This document shows, piece by piece, positions 17,418-26,795 of a stretch of 64,000 bases of DNA. The translations under genes and the position numbers were made by a program. Source of the stretch: Pseudomonadales bacterium (lineage in GTDB: Bacteria > Pseudomonadota > Gammaproteobacteria > Pseudomonadales > UBA5518); NCBI GenBank assembly GCA_024234165.1, contig JACKOP010000001.1, forward strand, positions 992,001-1,056,000, written 5' to 3'. The notes below the pieces were generated by a model. The model made no database searches and was not told the origin of the DNA. It was given only the letters and a program-made list of their open reading frames with translations. Positions within the stretch are counted from its first letter, which is position 1, and each line of letters opens with the position of its first letter.

Positions 17418-17927
17418 ATGAAGTCCCCGCAAGCCATGCGCCGGATCGGACAGGCTGCCGCCTACGGTGCGTTCGCGCTGTTCATCGGCTATTTCTCCAA
17501 CTCTCCTGCCTACCAGCACCTGCCTCCCGATCAGGCCGTGCTGAAGCTGAGTCTGCGTCATTCCGGCCAGGTGCTCGGTGAATGCAAGCAATTGTCACCC
17601 GAAGAACTCGCCCAACTGCCACCAACGCGGCGTGCCCCGGTGAGTTGCCCGCGTGAACGCTCACCGCTCGAGCTCGAGCTCGTGGTGAACGGGAAGATGC
17701 GATTCAGCGAACGCATCGAGCCGCGCGGCTTGCACCACGACGGCATGGCTTCGACCTACCATCGGATCAACGTGCCGGCCGGTCCCGTCTCGCTGACCGT
17801 GCGCATGAAGGATCACCTGGATCAGAAGGAATTTCCGTACGTCGCCGAGCGCCAGGTCGATCTGCGCCCCGGGCAGGTGCTGTTGATCGACTTCGATTCG
17901 CAGGGAAAGCGTTTCTCGTTTCTCTGA
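17418..17927 (+). CDS. Membrane-anchored periplasmic protein of unknown function
   Basis: The 169-residue protein starts one base after the stop of the cytochrome b fusion gene, so translation is likely coupled. It has a basic N-terminus and one hydrophobic segment (about residues 10-28, QAAAYGAFALFIGYFS), then a periplasmic beta-rich domain with paired cysteines (GECKQLS and PVSCPRE). Motifs such as RINVPAGPVSLTVRMKDHL suggest an immunoglobulin-like fold. I do not recognise the family. Its tight coupling suggests an accessory or assembly part of the electron-transfer module. Confidence 0.7.
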   Translation: MKSPQAMRRIGQAAAYGAFALFIGYFSNSPAYQHLPPDQAVLKLSLRHSGQVLGECKQLSPEELAQLPPTRRAPVSCPRERSPLELELVVNGKMRFSERIEPRGLHHDGMASTYHRINVPAGPVSLTVRMKDHLDQKEFPYVAERQVDLRPGQVLLIDFDSQGKRFSFL

Positions 17928-17954
17928 GGTGCGATCCGGCTCGGGCCCGTGGCT

Positions 17955-18137
17955 TCACTGCGGGCCGATATTCTGCAGCAACGTGAAGCTCGCCAGCGCA
18001 AGCACCAGGATGATGACGAAATAGACGATGTTGCGGTACGGCAACGGCGCACCATGCATGCGCTCCAGCGTCCTGAGCGCCCAATCGGCGGCGAAGTACA
18101 AGGCAACTCCGACGATGGTAAACAGTACGATTTCCAA
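17955..18137 (-). CDS. Small two-helix membrane protein on the opposite strand
   Basis: A 60-residue product is predicted from a TTG start at 18137, preceded by GGAGGAG with six bases of spacing; no in-frame ATG gives a sensible protein. It consists almost entirely of two transmembrane helices (VLFTIVGVALYFAADW and NIVYFVIILVLALASFTLL) joined by a short loop with ERMHGAPLPYRN. The family is not recognised. It interrupts the rightward operon and is the only gene on this strand between nirS and the NosR-like gene. Confidence 0.6.
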   Translation of the reverse strand: MEIVLFTIVGVALYFAADWALRTLERMHGAPLPYRNIVYFVIILVLALASFTLLQNIGPQ

Positions 18138-18197
18138 TTCAGACTCCTCCGCGCACAGTTTGCTCGCTCGATCGCAACGCGCGCTCAAGGGTAATCG

Positions 18198-19216
<1,019 letters not shown>

Positions 19217-19220
<4 letters not shown>

Positions 19221-19810
19221 ATCGTGCAACCGTCTTCCTCGCGGCCGTCATGACGTTGATCGGGACGTTCTACGCGACTCGCTACTTCGACGAACTGGTC
19301 ACGCGCGCAGACACCCTGCCGGTCATCGAGACGCTGGGAGGCGATTTCGCGCTGCCTGCAACCAGCGGCGGCACGGTTTCGCTACAGCAGTTCCGTGGTC
19401 GTGTCGTGCTGCTGAATTTCGGCTTCACCAGTTGCCCGGACGTCTGTCCCACCGTGCTCGCACGGATGCGTCGCCTGCTGCTCGGCCTCGGAGAGGCTGC
19501 CAGCGATGTGCAGCCACTGTTCGTGACCATCGATCCGGCGCGCGATACGCTCGACGTGCTGAAGCCGTATCTCGGGCATTTCCATCCTGCATTCATCGGC
19601 CTCAGCGGCAGCGAGCAACAGATTCGCGCTGCTGCCGACCTGTTCAAGGTCTACTACGCGCGCGATGACGTCGCCGGCGCCGGCTATGGCTTCACGCACA
19701 GCGACCGGATCTACCTGATCGATCGCCAGGGGCGCGTGCGCGCGACTTTCGCCAATTCCACCACCGACGACGAGATGCTCGCCACCGTACGCCTGCTGCT
19801 CGCTGAATGA
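19217..19810 (+). CDS. SCO1/SenC family copper chaperone
   Basis: The 197-residue protein has an N-terminal anchor helix (ATVFLAAVMTLIGTFYATRYF) and a Sco thioredoxin-fold domain. Copper ligands are in TSCPDVCPT and the distal His in YGFTHSDRIYLID. The length is standard for Sco1, unlike the longer paralogue upstream. It overlaps ctaA by ATGA and is followed after 19 bases by the haem-copper-like gene, so these three form one translational unit. Two Sco proteins in one locus suggest separate copper clients or steps. Confidence 0.9.
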
Positions 19811-19829
19811 AAACGGAGACGGTTTCTGC

Positions 19830-21170
19830 ATGAACGAATCCAGCCGCTCGCCAGCTCCCGTTCCAGCCGTTGCAGCCTGGATCTGGCTTGGCGTCTACGC
19901 ACTGATCGCAGCCGGTGTGCTCGCCGTACTGCTCGGACTGTCACGCACCCCGGTGCTGCACGGTTTCATTCCCGGTACCCAATGGTTCCGCGTCGCACTG
20001 GTCGCGCACGTCGATCTGTCGGTGCTGGTGTGGTTCGTGGCGGGGGGCGGAACGCTGTGGACGCTCTATCTGGGCCAGAGACACCGTCTTGCGACGATCG
20101 TCGCGCTGCTGCTCGCAGTTGCCGGCGCCGTGCTGATCAGCACTGCACCATTCGTGGGTGCCGAGCAGGCACTGATGGCGAATTACGTTCCGGTGCTGCA
20201 GCACCCCTGGTTCTACGCCGGGCTGCTCGGAATCGGCGCAGCACTCGCGGTGCAGGCATCGAGCTATCTGCTGGCGTTCGTTCGCGGCCCGCGCAACGAC
20301 GATGCCACGATCCGCTTCGCGCTCGCACTTGCCGCCGCGAGCGCGCTGCTCGCGCTGCTCGGCGTCGCCGTGAGCTGGCTGCGCATGCCCGCGGACGCCC
20401 GCGACGTGCGTTACTTCGAGCTGCTGTTCTGGGGCGGCGGACACGTGCTGCAGTTCATGCACACGATCCTGATGCTGGTCGTCGCGTGGCTGCTGTTGCG
20501 CGCGACCGGAAGCGGGCTGCGCGGCAGCGAGACGATGCAGCGCAGCCTGTTTGCGCTGACTGCACTGCCGCTGCTCGGTGTGCCCTTGCTGCTCGCGCTG
20601 GCTCCGGCCTCGCCTGCCTATGTGATCGGTTACAGCGAACTGATGCGCTGGGGCGGCATCGGCTGCATCCCGCTGCTGTTGCTGGTGGTGGCGAGCATGC
20701 CACGCACGTCGACTGCAGACATCACGACCCGGACGCTGCGCTCGGTGCTGTGGTGGTCGCTGCTGCTGTTCGCCGCCGGCGGGATTCTCGGCTTTCTGAT
20801 CCGCGGCTCGAACACGGTGATACCGGCGCATTACCACGGCTCCATCGTCGGCGTCACGCTCGCGTACATGGGCGTGTTCTACCTGCTGCTGCCGCGCCTG
20901 GGCTACCCGCTGGCGCTGCCGCGCACGGCGCGCTGGCAGCCACTGGTCTACGGCGTCGGGCAGGTGATGCACATCGCCGGCCTGGCCTGGACCGGCGGTC
21001 ACGGTGCGCAGCGCAAGACGGTGGGCACCGCCGAGGGGCTGAGCCGTGCCCAGGAAATCATCGGCATGGGGCTGATGGGCACGGGCAGCCTGGTCGCGGT
21101 GATCGGCGGCACGATGTTCCTCGTGGTTGTCCTGGTGAGCGTGCACCGGGCACGGCGTGCGCGCGGCTGA
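19830..21170 (+). CDS. Haem-copper oxidase-like membrane protein lacking the helix-VII His pair
   Basis: The 446-residue protein has about 12 helices and the length of NorB or CcoN. H60 (LVAHVDLSVLVW) matches the low-spin haem ligand of helix II, and AHYHG (H334, H336) matches helix X. Helix VI keeps one candidate metal ligand, H205 (GGGHVLQFMH). The pair of histidines expected in helix VII is absent: the corresponding stretch reads VIGYSELMRWGGIG. It probably binds haem but cannot build a normal three-His CuB or FeB site. It could be an electron-transfer subunit, a haem-handling factor or a divergent NO-binding protein. Its place after ctaA and sco ties it to the same pathway. Confidence 0.72.
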   Translation: MNESSRSPAPVPAVAAWIWLGVYALIAAGVLAVLLGLSRTPVLHGFIPGTQWFRVALVAHVDLSVLVWFVAGGGTLWTLYLGQRHRLATIVALLLAVAGAVLISTAPFVGAEQALMANYVPVLQHPWFYAGLLGIGAALAVQASSYLLAFVRGPRNDDATIRFALALAAASALLALLGVAVSWLRMPADARDVRYFELLFWGGGHVLQFMHTILMLVVAWLLLRATGSGLRGSETMQRSLFALTALPLLGVPLLLALAPASPAYVIGYSELMRWGGIGCIPLLLLVVASMPRTSTADITTRTLRSVLWWSLLLFAAGGILGFLIRGSNTVIPAHYHGSIVGVTLAYMGVFYLLLPRLGYPLALPRTARWQPLVYGVGQVMHIAGLAWTGGHGAQRKTVGTAEGLSRAQEIIGMGLMGTGSLVAVIGGTMFLVVVLVSVHRARRARG

Positions 21171-21212
21171 AGCGGCTGTCGCCAAGGCATCCAGTCGTCG
21201 ATGCAAGCAGCG
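21170..21212. repeat. Dispersed intergenic repeat, copy 1
   Basis: This 43-base stretch matches 63773-63815 at about 34 positions; both copies begin AAGCGGCTGTCGC and share TCGTCGATGCA. Each lies directly after a stop codon in a gap between converging genes. Confidence 0.6.
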
Positions 21213-21238
21213 TTTTGCGGCAGCCTCTGACCTTGCTG

Positions 21239-22834
21239 CTACTCGAGCTGCTGCAGAGCAATCTCGTTTGCGCGTGTTTCACGCTTCTCGCGCCGCTTGC
21301 GCTTCTCGACCAGCGGCGGGCAGCGGTGGTCGTCGTGGTAGATCACCTGGCACTCCAGGCAGTAGTGACACTCGTTCTCGATGATCTCGCCGGTGGGCCG
21401 AATCGCACCGACCTCGCACTGGGCCGCGCAGACCTGACAAGGGTTGCCACACTCGCGACGCCGGCGCAGCCAGTCGAAGATGCGAAACCGCGTGAAGAAA
21501 CTGAGTGCGGCACCGAGCGGGCACAGGTACTTGCAGTAGAACTTGCTGTTGAACGCCGCGACCACCAGCAATCCCGCCGCATAGAGCACGAACGGCCAAC
21601 CGCGCACGAAATGCAGCGCAAACACGGTCTTGAACGGTTCGACCTCGGCAACCGTGGCCGCGCGTGACATCGAATCGAGCGACAGTCCGAACAGCGCGAT
21701 CAGGATCAGGTACTTGATCGCCCACAACCGCTCGTGGACCATCGCGGGAAACTCGAACTGGGGCCACTTGAAGCGCTGGGCAACGGTATGGATCAGCTCC
21801 TGTGTCGCGCCGAACGGGCACAGCCAGCCGCAGTAGACTCCCCTGCCCCACAGCACGATCGTCACCGCGACGAAGGCCCACAGGATGAACGTCACCGGTT
21901 CCAGCAGCAGCGTCTCCCACGAGAAGCCTGCCGCAAGCACGTGGTTGAACGCGAGCATGTTGACGATCGACAACTGCCCCATGCTGTAGAAACCGACGAA
22001 ACCCACCGTGAACAGCAGATAAGCGATGCGCACGCGCCGGAACAGCACGGGCCGCAGCACCAGCCAGTCCTGGAACACCAGCACCGTGACCAGGAACAGC
22101 AGTGCCGTCAGCAGCACGGCGATGCGAATCCAGCGCGCCTTCCACAGTTGCAGCCACTCGGGCTCGCCGGCGGACGCCGCCTGGGCGATCGCGTACGCCG
22201 CCGCCTCGGTGCTGCGGCTGACAGCCGATCGCGTGGCGCCAGCCTGTTCCTGCGCTGGTGCAGCGTGCTCCGCTCGCGGCAGACCGAGCGCAGCAGCCAC
22301 GACCTGCGCCGAGCGCATCAGGCTCTGATTCAGCACCATCGCGGTGATCGTCGCACCGCTGATCGCATCCAGCCCGCGATAGCCGCCACCGTCGTCGGCG
22401 CCCACACGCACCTGCGTCTTTGCCGCCAGGCCGACGTACTGGGAGAGAAAATGCTGCAGATCGGCATCCTTGACGCCGATCACCAGGATCGGCTCCTCAT
22501 GGGCGATGATTTTTGCGCCTGCAATGGTCGCGTCCGGGCGCAGCCCGACCAGTACCGAGATCGGCTTGCCCGAGTACGCTGGCATCGGGAAAATCTCATC
22601 GCTCAGAAACACCCAGCCCTGCAGGGTATCGCCGGCATAGACCGCACGCGCACGCACCACGTCCAGCGTGTCACCAAGCCGTTCGGCCGGTGGGAAGACG
22701 TCGCGAACGGCATCCAGCTCGAGCGCCTCGAGACGCCAGGCCGGTGGTGCCGCCACCGCGCAGGAGCACAGCATCGTCACCGCCAGAATCACGCCCAGCG
22801 AACGGCTCAACACGCGACCCAACGCGCTCATCAT
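21239..22834 (-). CDS. NosR/NirI family flavin and iron-sulfur membrane protein (short form)
   Basis: The 531-residue protein has a signal peptide, a periplasmic FMN-binding domain with the likely flavin-attachment motif SGATITA, several membrane helices, two CxxxCP motifs (CGWLCPFGA, CKYLCPLGA) and C-terminal ferredoxin cysteines (CGNPCQVCAAQC, CHYCLEC). This is the NosR/NirI architecture: NosR supplies electrons to N2O reductase and NirI is linked to nirS expression or activity. It is shorter than typical NosR proteins of about 700 residues. With nirS in the locus and no nosZ visible, a NirI-like role is as likely. The ATG at 22834 has GGAGGT seven bases upstream. It converges with the haem-copper-like gene. 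Confidence 0.85.
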   Translation of the reverse strand: MMSALGRVLSRSLGVILAVTMLCSCAVAAPPAWRLEALELDAVRDVFPPAERLGDTLDVVRARAVYAGDTLQGWVFLSDEIFPMPAYSGKPISVLVGLRPDATIAGAKIIAHEEPILVIGVKDADLQHFLSQYVGLAAKTQVRVGADDGGGYRGLDAISGATITAMVLNQSLMRSAQVVAAALGLPRAEHAAPAQEQAGATRSAVSRSTEAAAYAIAQAASAGEPEWLQLWKARWIRIAVLLTALLFLVTVLVFQDWLVLRPVLFRRVRIAYLLFTVGFVGFYSMGQLSIVNMLAFNHVLAAGFSWETLLLEPVTFILWAFVAVTIVLWGRGVYCGWLCPFGATQELIHTVAQRFKWPQFEFPAMVHERLWAIKYLILIALFGLSLDSMSRAATVAEVEPFKTVFALHFVRGWPFVLYAAGLLVVAAFNSKFYCKYLCPLGAALSFFTRFRIFDWLRRRRECGNPCQVCAAQCEVGAIRPTGEIIENECHYCLECQVIYHDDHRCPPLVEKRKRREKRETRANEIALQQLE

Positions 22835-22934
22835 CACTGGCACCTCCCGCCGTGGACGCCTGTCATACCCATTGCACTGCCGTGGCCGATTCCGGAACCC
22901 GCGCATGATAAATCCATCGGGCATTCTCCCAGCA

Positions 22935-22948
22935 GTGGCCTATGTCAA
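22935..22948 (-). promoter_or_regulatory. Possible DNR/FNR-type site upstream of the NosR/NirI-like gene
   Basis: GTGGCCTATGTCAA has one perfect half (GTCAA) and one weak half (GTGGC) of a TTGAC-N4-GTCAA dyad, about 100 bases upstream of the start codon. It is a weaker match than the two boxes near nirS. Confidence 0.35.
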
Positions 22949-23092
22949 ATTTCCATCCATCGGTTCCAGGCATTGTGGGCGCGCGGCCGCAAGGGACTGT
23001 TTCGGGTCATTGTCCGGGCTCCGAAAGCTGGATCACCTCGGCCGGACAAGGGATCATGTGCGGCGGAAATCGATACCCCCGGAAGCAGCGTC

Positions 23093-23494
23093 TTGCCCCA
23101 CTCCCTGCTCATCGCCTTCTGCGCCGTCGTCTGCTTCACCCTCTCGCCGGGGTTCAGCGCGCCGGTGCGTGCGGCAGGAAGTGGCGATGACGCCGTCAAC
23201 GAGCGTCCGCCCGTGACGTCCGTGCAGCGTGAACGCCACTGGCACGTCGATTGCGAGCGCCTGCGGCAGGAACTGCTGCAGATATCCTCGTCACACGCTG
23301 TATCGGAGGCCTATATGACGCGCTGGCGCGAGTCGCTCGCCTTGTGTGCCGCGATCCACAACACCCCGGGGACGCCCGCCGCCGGTTCCTGCCCGGACTA
23401 CGCCGGGGCGCGACGCGTGATCGCCGCTACGCGCGGCGACGCCGGACCTGACCTGATATCACAGCTGAGGAGACCTCTCGCATGCGAACCCTGA
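23093..23494 (+). CDS. Small secreted hypothetical protein
   Basis: A 133-residue product is predicted from a TTG start preceded by GGAAG. It opens with a convincing signal peptide (LPHSLLIAFCAVVCFTLSPG, cut near VRAA) and has four cysteines in the mature part (VDCERL, LALCAA, GSCPDY, LACEP). It overlaps the start of the TonB receptor gene by 13 bases in another frame, which argues for real coding and coupled translation. I do not recognise the family. Confidence 0.5.
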   Translation: MPHSLLIAFCAVVCFTLSPGFSAPVRAAGSGDDAVNERPPVTSVQRERHWHVDCERLRQELLQISSSHAVSEAYMTRWRESLALCAAIHNTPGTPAAGSCPDYAGARRVIAATRGDAGPDLISQLRRPLACEP

Positions 23495-25563
23495 GAAACA
23501 CGCTCGCCATCGCGATCGGCGCCTGTTCGGCCACCGCCCCCGCCTGGGCAGCGTCGGAGACCGGCGCGAAGGCGATGTTCGAGGAAGTGGTGGTCACCGC
23601 GCGCCGCGCGCCGCGCATCGTCATGGAAGCGAGCGAGACCGTCAGCGTGATCGACCGCGAACAGTTGCGCCGCAACACCGCCTACGAGCTGGCCGACGCG
23701 ATGCGCGGCCTGCCCGGGCTGCAGGTCACGGACGGCGGCCAGCCAGGACTGAAGCGCGTGCGCATCCGCGGCGAGGAGTCACGGCGCACCGCGATCCTGC
23801 TCGACGGACAGGAGATCACCGATCACTGGGAGTACGGCACCCCGCTCAGCCTGAATCCGCTGCTGGTCGAGCGCATCGAGGTGGTGCGCGGCTCGGGATC
23901 GGTGCTGTACGGACCGCGCGCGCTGAGCGGTGTGGTGAACTTCATCACGCGCAAGGGCGGCACCGAACCACTGCAGTTCGAGGCGAGTTCGGGCTGGAAT
24001 TCCGCCACCAACGGGCGCGAGCGCTTCGCCAGCGTGTTTGGCGATCTCCACGGCCTCGGATACCGGGTAGCCGTCTCCGATGGCGACCACGGCAAACGCG
24101 ACACTCCCGACGGCGAGATCGAAAACACCGCCTTCGACAACAACAGCGTCTACGCCTGGATCGGACGCGACTTCGGCGCGCACCGCCTCGAACTGCTGTA
24201 CGACCGCTACGAATCGGCCACCGATGTGTTCGTCGAGGAAGAACAGCGCACGGCGTTCCCGCTCACCGATTTCCGCGTCGACGTGCCGCAGCGCGACCGC
24301 GAAAAGATCGGCCTGAGCTACCAGTGGCGTGACGTGGCTGGTTTCCTTCCGCTGATCAAGGTGCAGGCGAACCGCGCGCGCAACGATCGGCAGTTCAACA
24401 CGTTCAGCAGCACCTTCCTTCCCGTGCCGCGGCCCGTCGCGACGGATCGCAGCGTCTACAGCGACGCCGAACTGGAAATGGACGACGTGGTGACGCAGTT
24501 CGACTGGATCCCGGCGCGCGACCACTACATCGTGAGCGGCATCCAGTACAGCGAGGAACGCGTCACGCAGGACCGCCACGTGGACATCGTCACCAACGGC
24601 GTCACCGGACGCCCCGAGGACATCCGTGACCAGGCGGCGATCAAAACGCTCGCACTGTTCGTGCAGGACGAGTGGCACGTCGCCGAGCACACCACGCTGA
24701 CGATTGGCGCACGCCAGTACCGCGTCGAGGGCCGGCTCGAGGCGAGCAATCGCGCCGGGCTCTCGCCGGGCAGCAACAACGATACCCACACGATCGCGAA
24801 TCTCGGTCTGAGCCACGAGCTCAGCGACGATCTGGTCCTGCGCGCCAACGTCTCGCAGGGCTACGTCTACCCCTCGCTGCTGCAGTTTGCGATCGGCGCC
24901 TACGCGGCGTCGCGCTACGTGAACCCGAATCCGGATCTGAAGCCGGAAACCGCCCTGTCGTGGGAAGCCGGGGTGCGCGTACGCACGCTCGGCTGGGTGT
25001 TCGACGCCGGCGTGTTCCGCAGCGAATCCGAGGACTACATCGACCACGTGTTCTGCACACCCGCCGACGGCTGCATCACGAGCCGCGACAAGCGTTACGT
25101 GAACATCGGTGAATCCGAGGCGCAGGGCATCGAACTGTACGCCAGCCGCGCCGAAGGCACGCAACACTGGCGGCCCTACGCCAGCCTCACCTGGATGGAG
25201 CGCGAGAACCGCTACCAGACATTCACGACGAAGGACACCGGCGTGCCCGAACTGAGCGGTTCGCTCGGCGTGGTCTGGGAGCCCGCGTTCGCTGCCGCGC
25301 TGGACGGCTGGCTCGACCTCGCGTTGCGCGGCGAGACGCACTCGAAGCGCGAGGAGCCGTCCAGCACCGGCACGCCGATGCTGCAGAGCGACGACGCGTG
25401 GCTCACCCTGAACCTCAGCGGTGGTCTGCAGTTCGGCGCACGCAAGCAGTTCGGCCTGGTCATGGAACTGGAAAACCTCGCGGACAAGCGCTATTCGACG
25501 TCGGCCGAGAACCTGCTTGCGCCAGGGCGCAGCGTCTCGGCACGCGTGACGGTGGCCCTCTGA
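23482..25563 (+). CDS. TonB-dependent outer-membrane receptor
   Basis: The 693-residue receptor has a signal peptide (about 25 residues), a TonB box-like segment (EEVVVTARRA), a plug domain (ELADAMRGLPGLQV through RVRIRGEESRRTAILLDGQ) and a 22-strand barrel ending with RSVSARVTVAL. The NPNPDLKPETALSWEAGV block is common in siderophore and haem receptors. In denitrification loci such receptors can serve copper uptake (as proposed for NosA), which would fit a pathway rich in copper and haem, but the ligand cannot be read here. It lies between the NosR/NirI-like gene and nnrS, with nnrS 40 bases downstream. Confidence 0.85.
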   Translation: MRTLRNTLAIAIGACSATAPAWAASETGAKAMFEEVVVTARRAPRIVMEASETVSVIDREQLRRNTAYELADAMRGLPGLQVTDGGQPGLKRVRIRGEESRRTAILLDGQEITDHWEYGTPLSLNPLLVERIEVVRGSGSVLYGPRALSGVVNFITRKGGTEPLQFEASSGWNSATNGRERFASVFGDLHGLGYRVAVSDGDHGKRDTPDGEIENTAFDNNSVYAWIGRDFGAHRLELLYDRYESATDVFVEEEQRTAFPLTDFRVDVPQRDREKIGLSYQWRDVAGFLPLIKVQANRARNDRQFNTFSSTFLPVPRPVATDRSVYSDAELEMDDVVTQFDWIPARDHYIVSGIQYSEERVTQDRHVDIVTNGVTGRPEDIRDQAAIKTLALFVQDEWHVAEHTTLTIGARQYRVEGRLEASNRAGLSPGSNNDTHTIANLGLSHELSDDLVLRANVSQGYVYPSLLQFAIGAYAASRYVNPNPDLKPETALSWEAGVRVRTLGWVFDAGVFRSESEDYIDHVFCTPADGCITSRDKRYVNIGESEAQGIELYASRAEGTQHWRPYASLTWMERENRYQTFTTKDTGVPELSGSLGVVWEPAFAAALDGWLDLALRGETHSKREEPSSTGTPMLQSDDAWLTLNLSGGLQFGARKQFGLVMELENLADKRYSTSAENLLAPGRSVSARVTVAL

Positions 25564-25603
25564 GGCAGAGCGAAGCGCGGCGCCGAGGAATCGGAGGACT
25601 GAC

Positions 25604-26764
25604 ATGAGTGCATTGTTCGACCGCGGCTTCCGCCCCTTCTTCACCGGCGCCGTGCTGTTCGCGCTGCTGTCGATGGGACTCTGGGCCGCGATCCGGGGCG
25701 ACTGGTATCAGCCCGAGTTCAGCGGCATCAACGCCAGTCAATGGCATGCGCACGAGATGATCTACGGCTACTCGCTGGCCGTGATCACGGGCTTCCTGCT
25801 GACCGCGATCCGCAACTGGACCGGCGCCCAGACCCTGCATCACACGCCGCTCGCACTCGCGTTCGCGCTGTGGGCGATCGCCCGTCTCGCGCTCACGGCG
25901 GGCACCCGCTTCATCGCAGTAGCGGCAGTCGCCGACCTGCTGTTCGCACTGGTGCTGATCCTTGCCTGTGGCGTGCCGGTGGTGCGCGCCCGCCAATGGC
26001 GCCAGATGGCGATCCTCTCCAAGCTGGTGCTGCTCGGCACCGGCAACGCCCTGTTCTATGCCGGTGCCTTCGGTGCGTTCGAGCCGGGTCTGCGCTGGAG
26101 CATCTACGGCGGCTTCTACGTGGTGCTGGCGCTGATCCTGACCATGATGCGGCGCATGATCCCCGGCTTCACCGAGAACGCGATCCAGCCGCGCGTGAAA
26201 CTGCGCAACGCGCTGTGGCTCGACATGTCGAGCCTGGTGTTGTTGCTCGTGTTCTGGATCACCGAGGTGTTCCTGCGCTGGCACGCCGTGGCGGCAATCG
26301 CGAGCGCACTGATGTTCCTGATCAACGCGACCCGGGTGGTGTTCTGGCACACACCGGGCATCTGGAGCCGCCCGCTGCTGTGGAGCATGCACGTGTCGTT
26401 CGCGCTGATCGCGCTCGGCTTCCTGCTGCACGCACTCAGCGCGGTCACCTCGCTGAGTCCTTCGCTGGCGCTGCACACCTTCGCGCTCGGCGGGATCGCG
26501 CTGATCACGCTGTCGATGATGACGCGCGTCTCGCTGGGCCATACCGGTCGCAGTGTGCACGCGCCACCGCGCATCACCGGCGCGATGTTCGGACTGCTGC
26601 TGTTCGCGGGGGCACTGCGCGTGGCGGGCCCGGCGCTCTACCCGCCAGCGTACGCGAGCTGGATCCTGTGTGCGCAGTTGGCCTGGATCGCTGCGTTTGC
26701 GGTATTCGCGGGCGGCTGGCTGCCGATGCTGTCCCGCCCGCGCGTCGACGGCCAGCCCGGCTGA
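25604..26764 (+). CDS. nnrS: NnrS family haem-copper membrane protein
   Basis: The 386-residue protein has about 12 helices and the NnrS hallmarks: RGFRPFFTGAVLFALLS at the N-terminus, QWHAHEMIYGYSLAVITGFLLTA with conserved histidines, and later NWTG, MRRMIPGFTENA and HTFALGGIALITLSMMTRVSLGHTGR. NnrS is linked to denitrification and protects cells against NO-related stress. A ribosome site (GGAGG) precedes the ATG. It is probably co-transcribed with the TonB receptor gene and completes the NO-associated gene set; the next gene, an M20 peptidase, is 31 bases downstream. Confidence 0.93.
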   Translation: MSALFDRGFRPFFTGAVLFALLSMGLWAAIRGDWYQPEFSGINASQWHAHEMIYGYSLAVITGFLLTAIRNWTGAQTLHHTPLALAFALWAIARLALTAGTRFIAVAAVADLLFALVLILACGVPVVRARQWRQMAILSKLVLLGTGNALFYAGAFGAFEPGLRWSIYGGFYVVLALILTMMRRMIPGFTENAIQPRVKLRNALWLDMSSLVLLLVFWITEVFLRWHAVAAIASALMFLINATRVVFWHTPGIWSRPLLWSMHVSFALIALGFLLHALSAVTSLSPSLALHTFALGGIALITLSMMTRVSLGHTGRSVHAPPRITGAMFGLLLFAGALRVAGPALYPPAYASWILCAQLAWIAAFAVFAGGWLPMLSRPRVDGQPG

Positions 26765-26795
26765 CGACGAAGGCCACGTCAGGGAGACCCGGCTC

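Noticed and set aside
22942..23190. Small rightward open frame starting at 22942
   Set aside because: Its composition is not protein-like, it has no ribosome site, and it overlaps the better-supported secreted protein in another frame.
21734..23494. A 586-residue rightward protein opposite the NosR/NirI-like gene
   Set aside because: Most of it is an antisense shadow of a clear gene; only the last 133 codons, with a signal peptide and a TTG start, are retained as a separate small gene.
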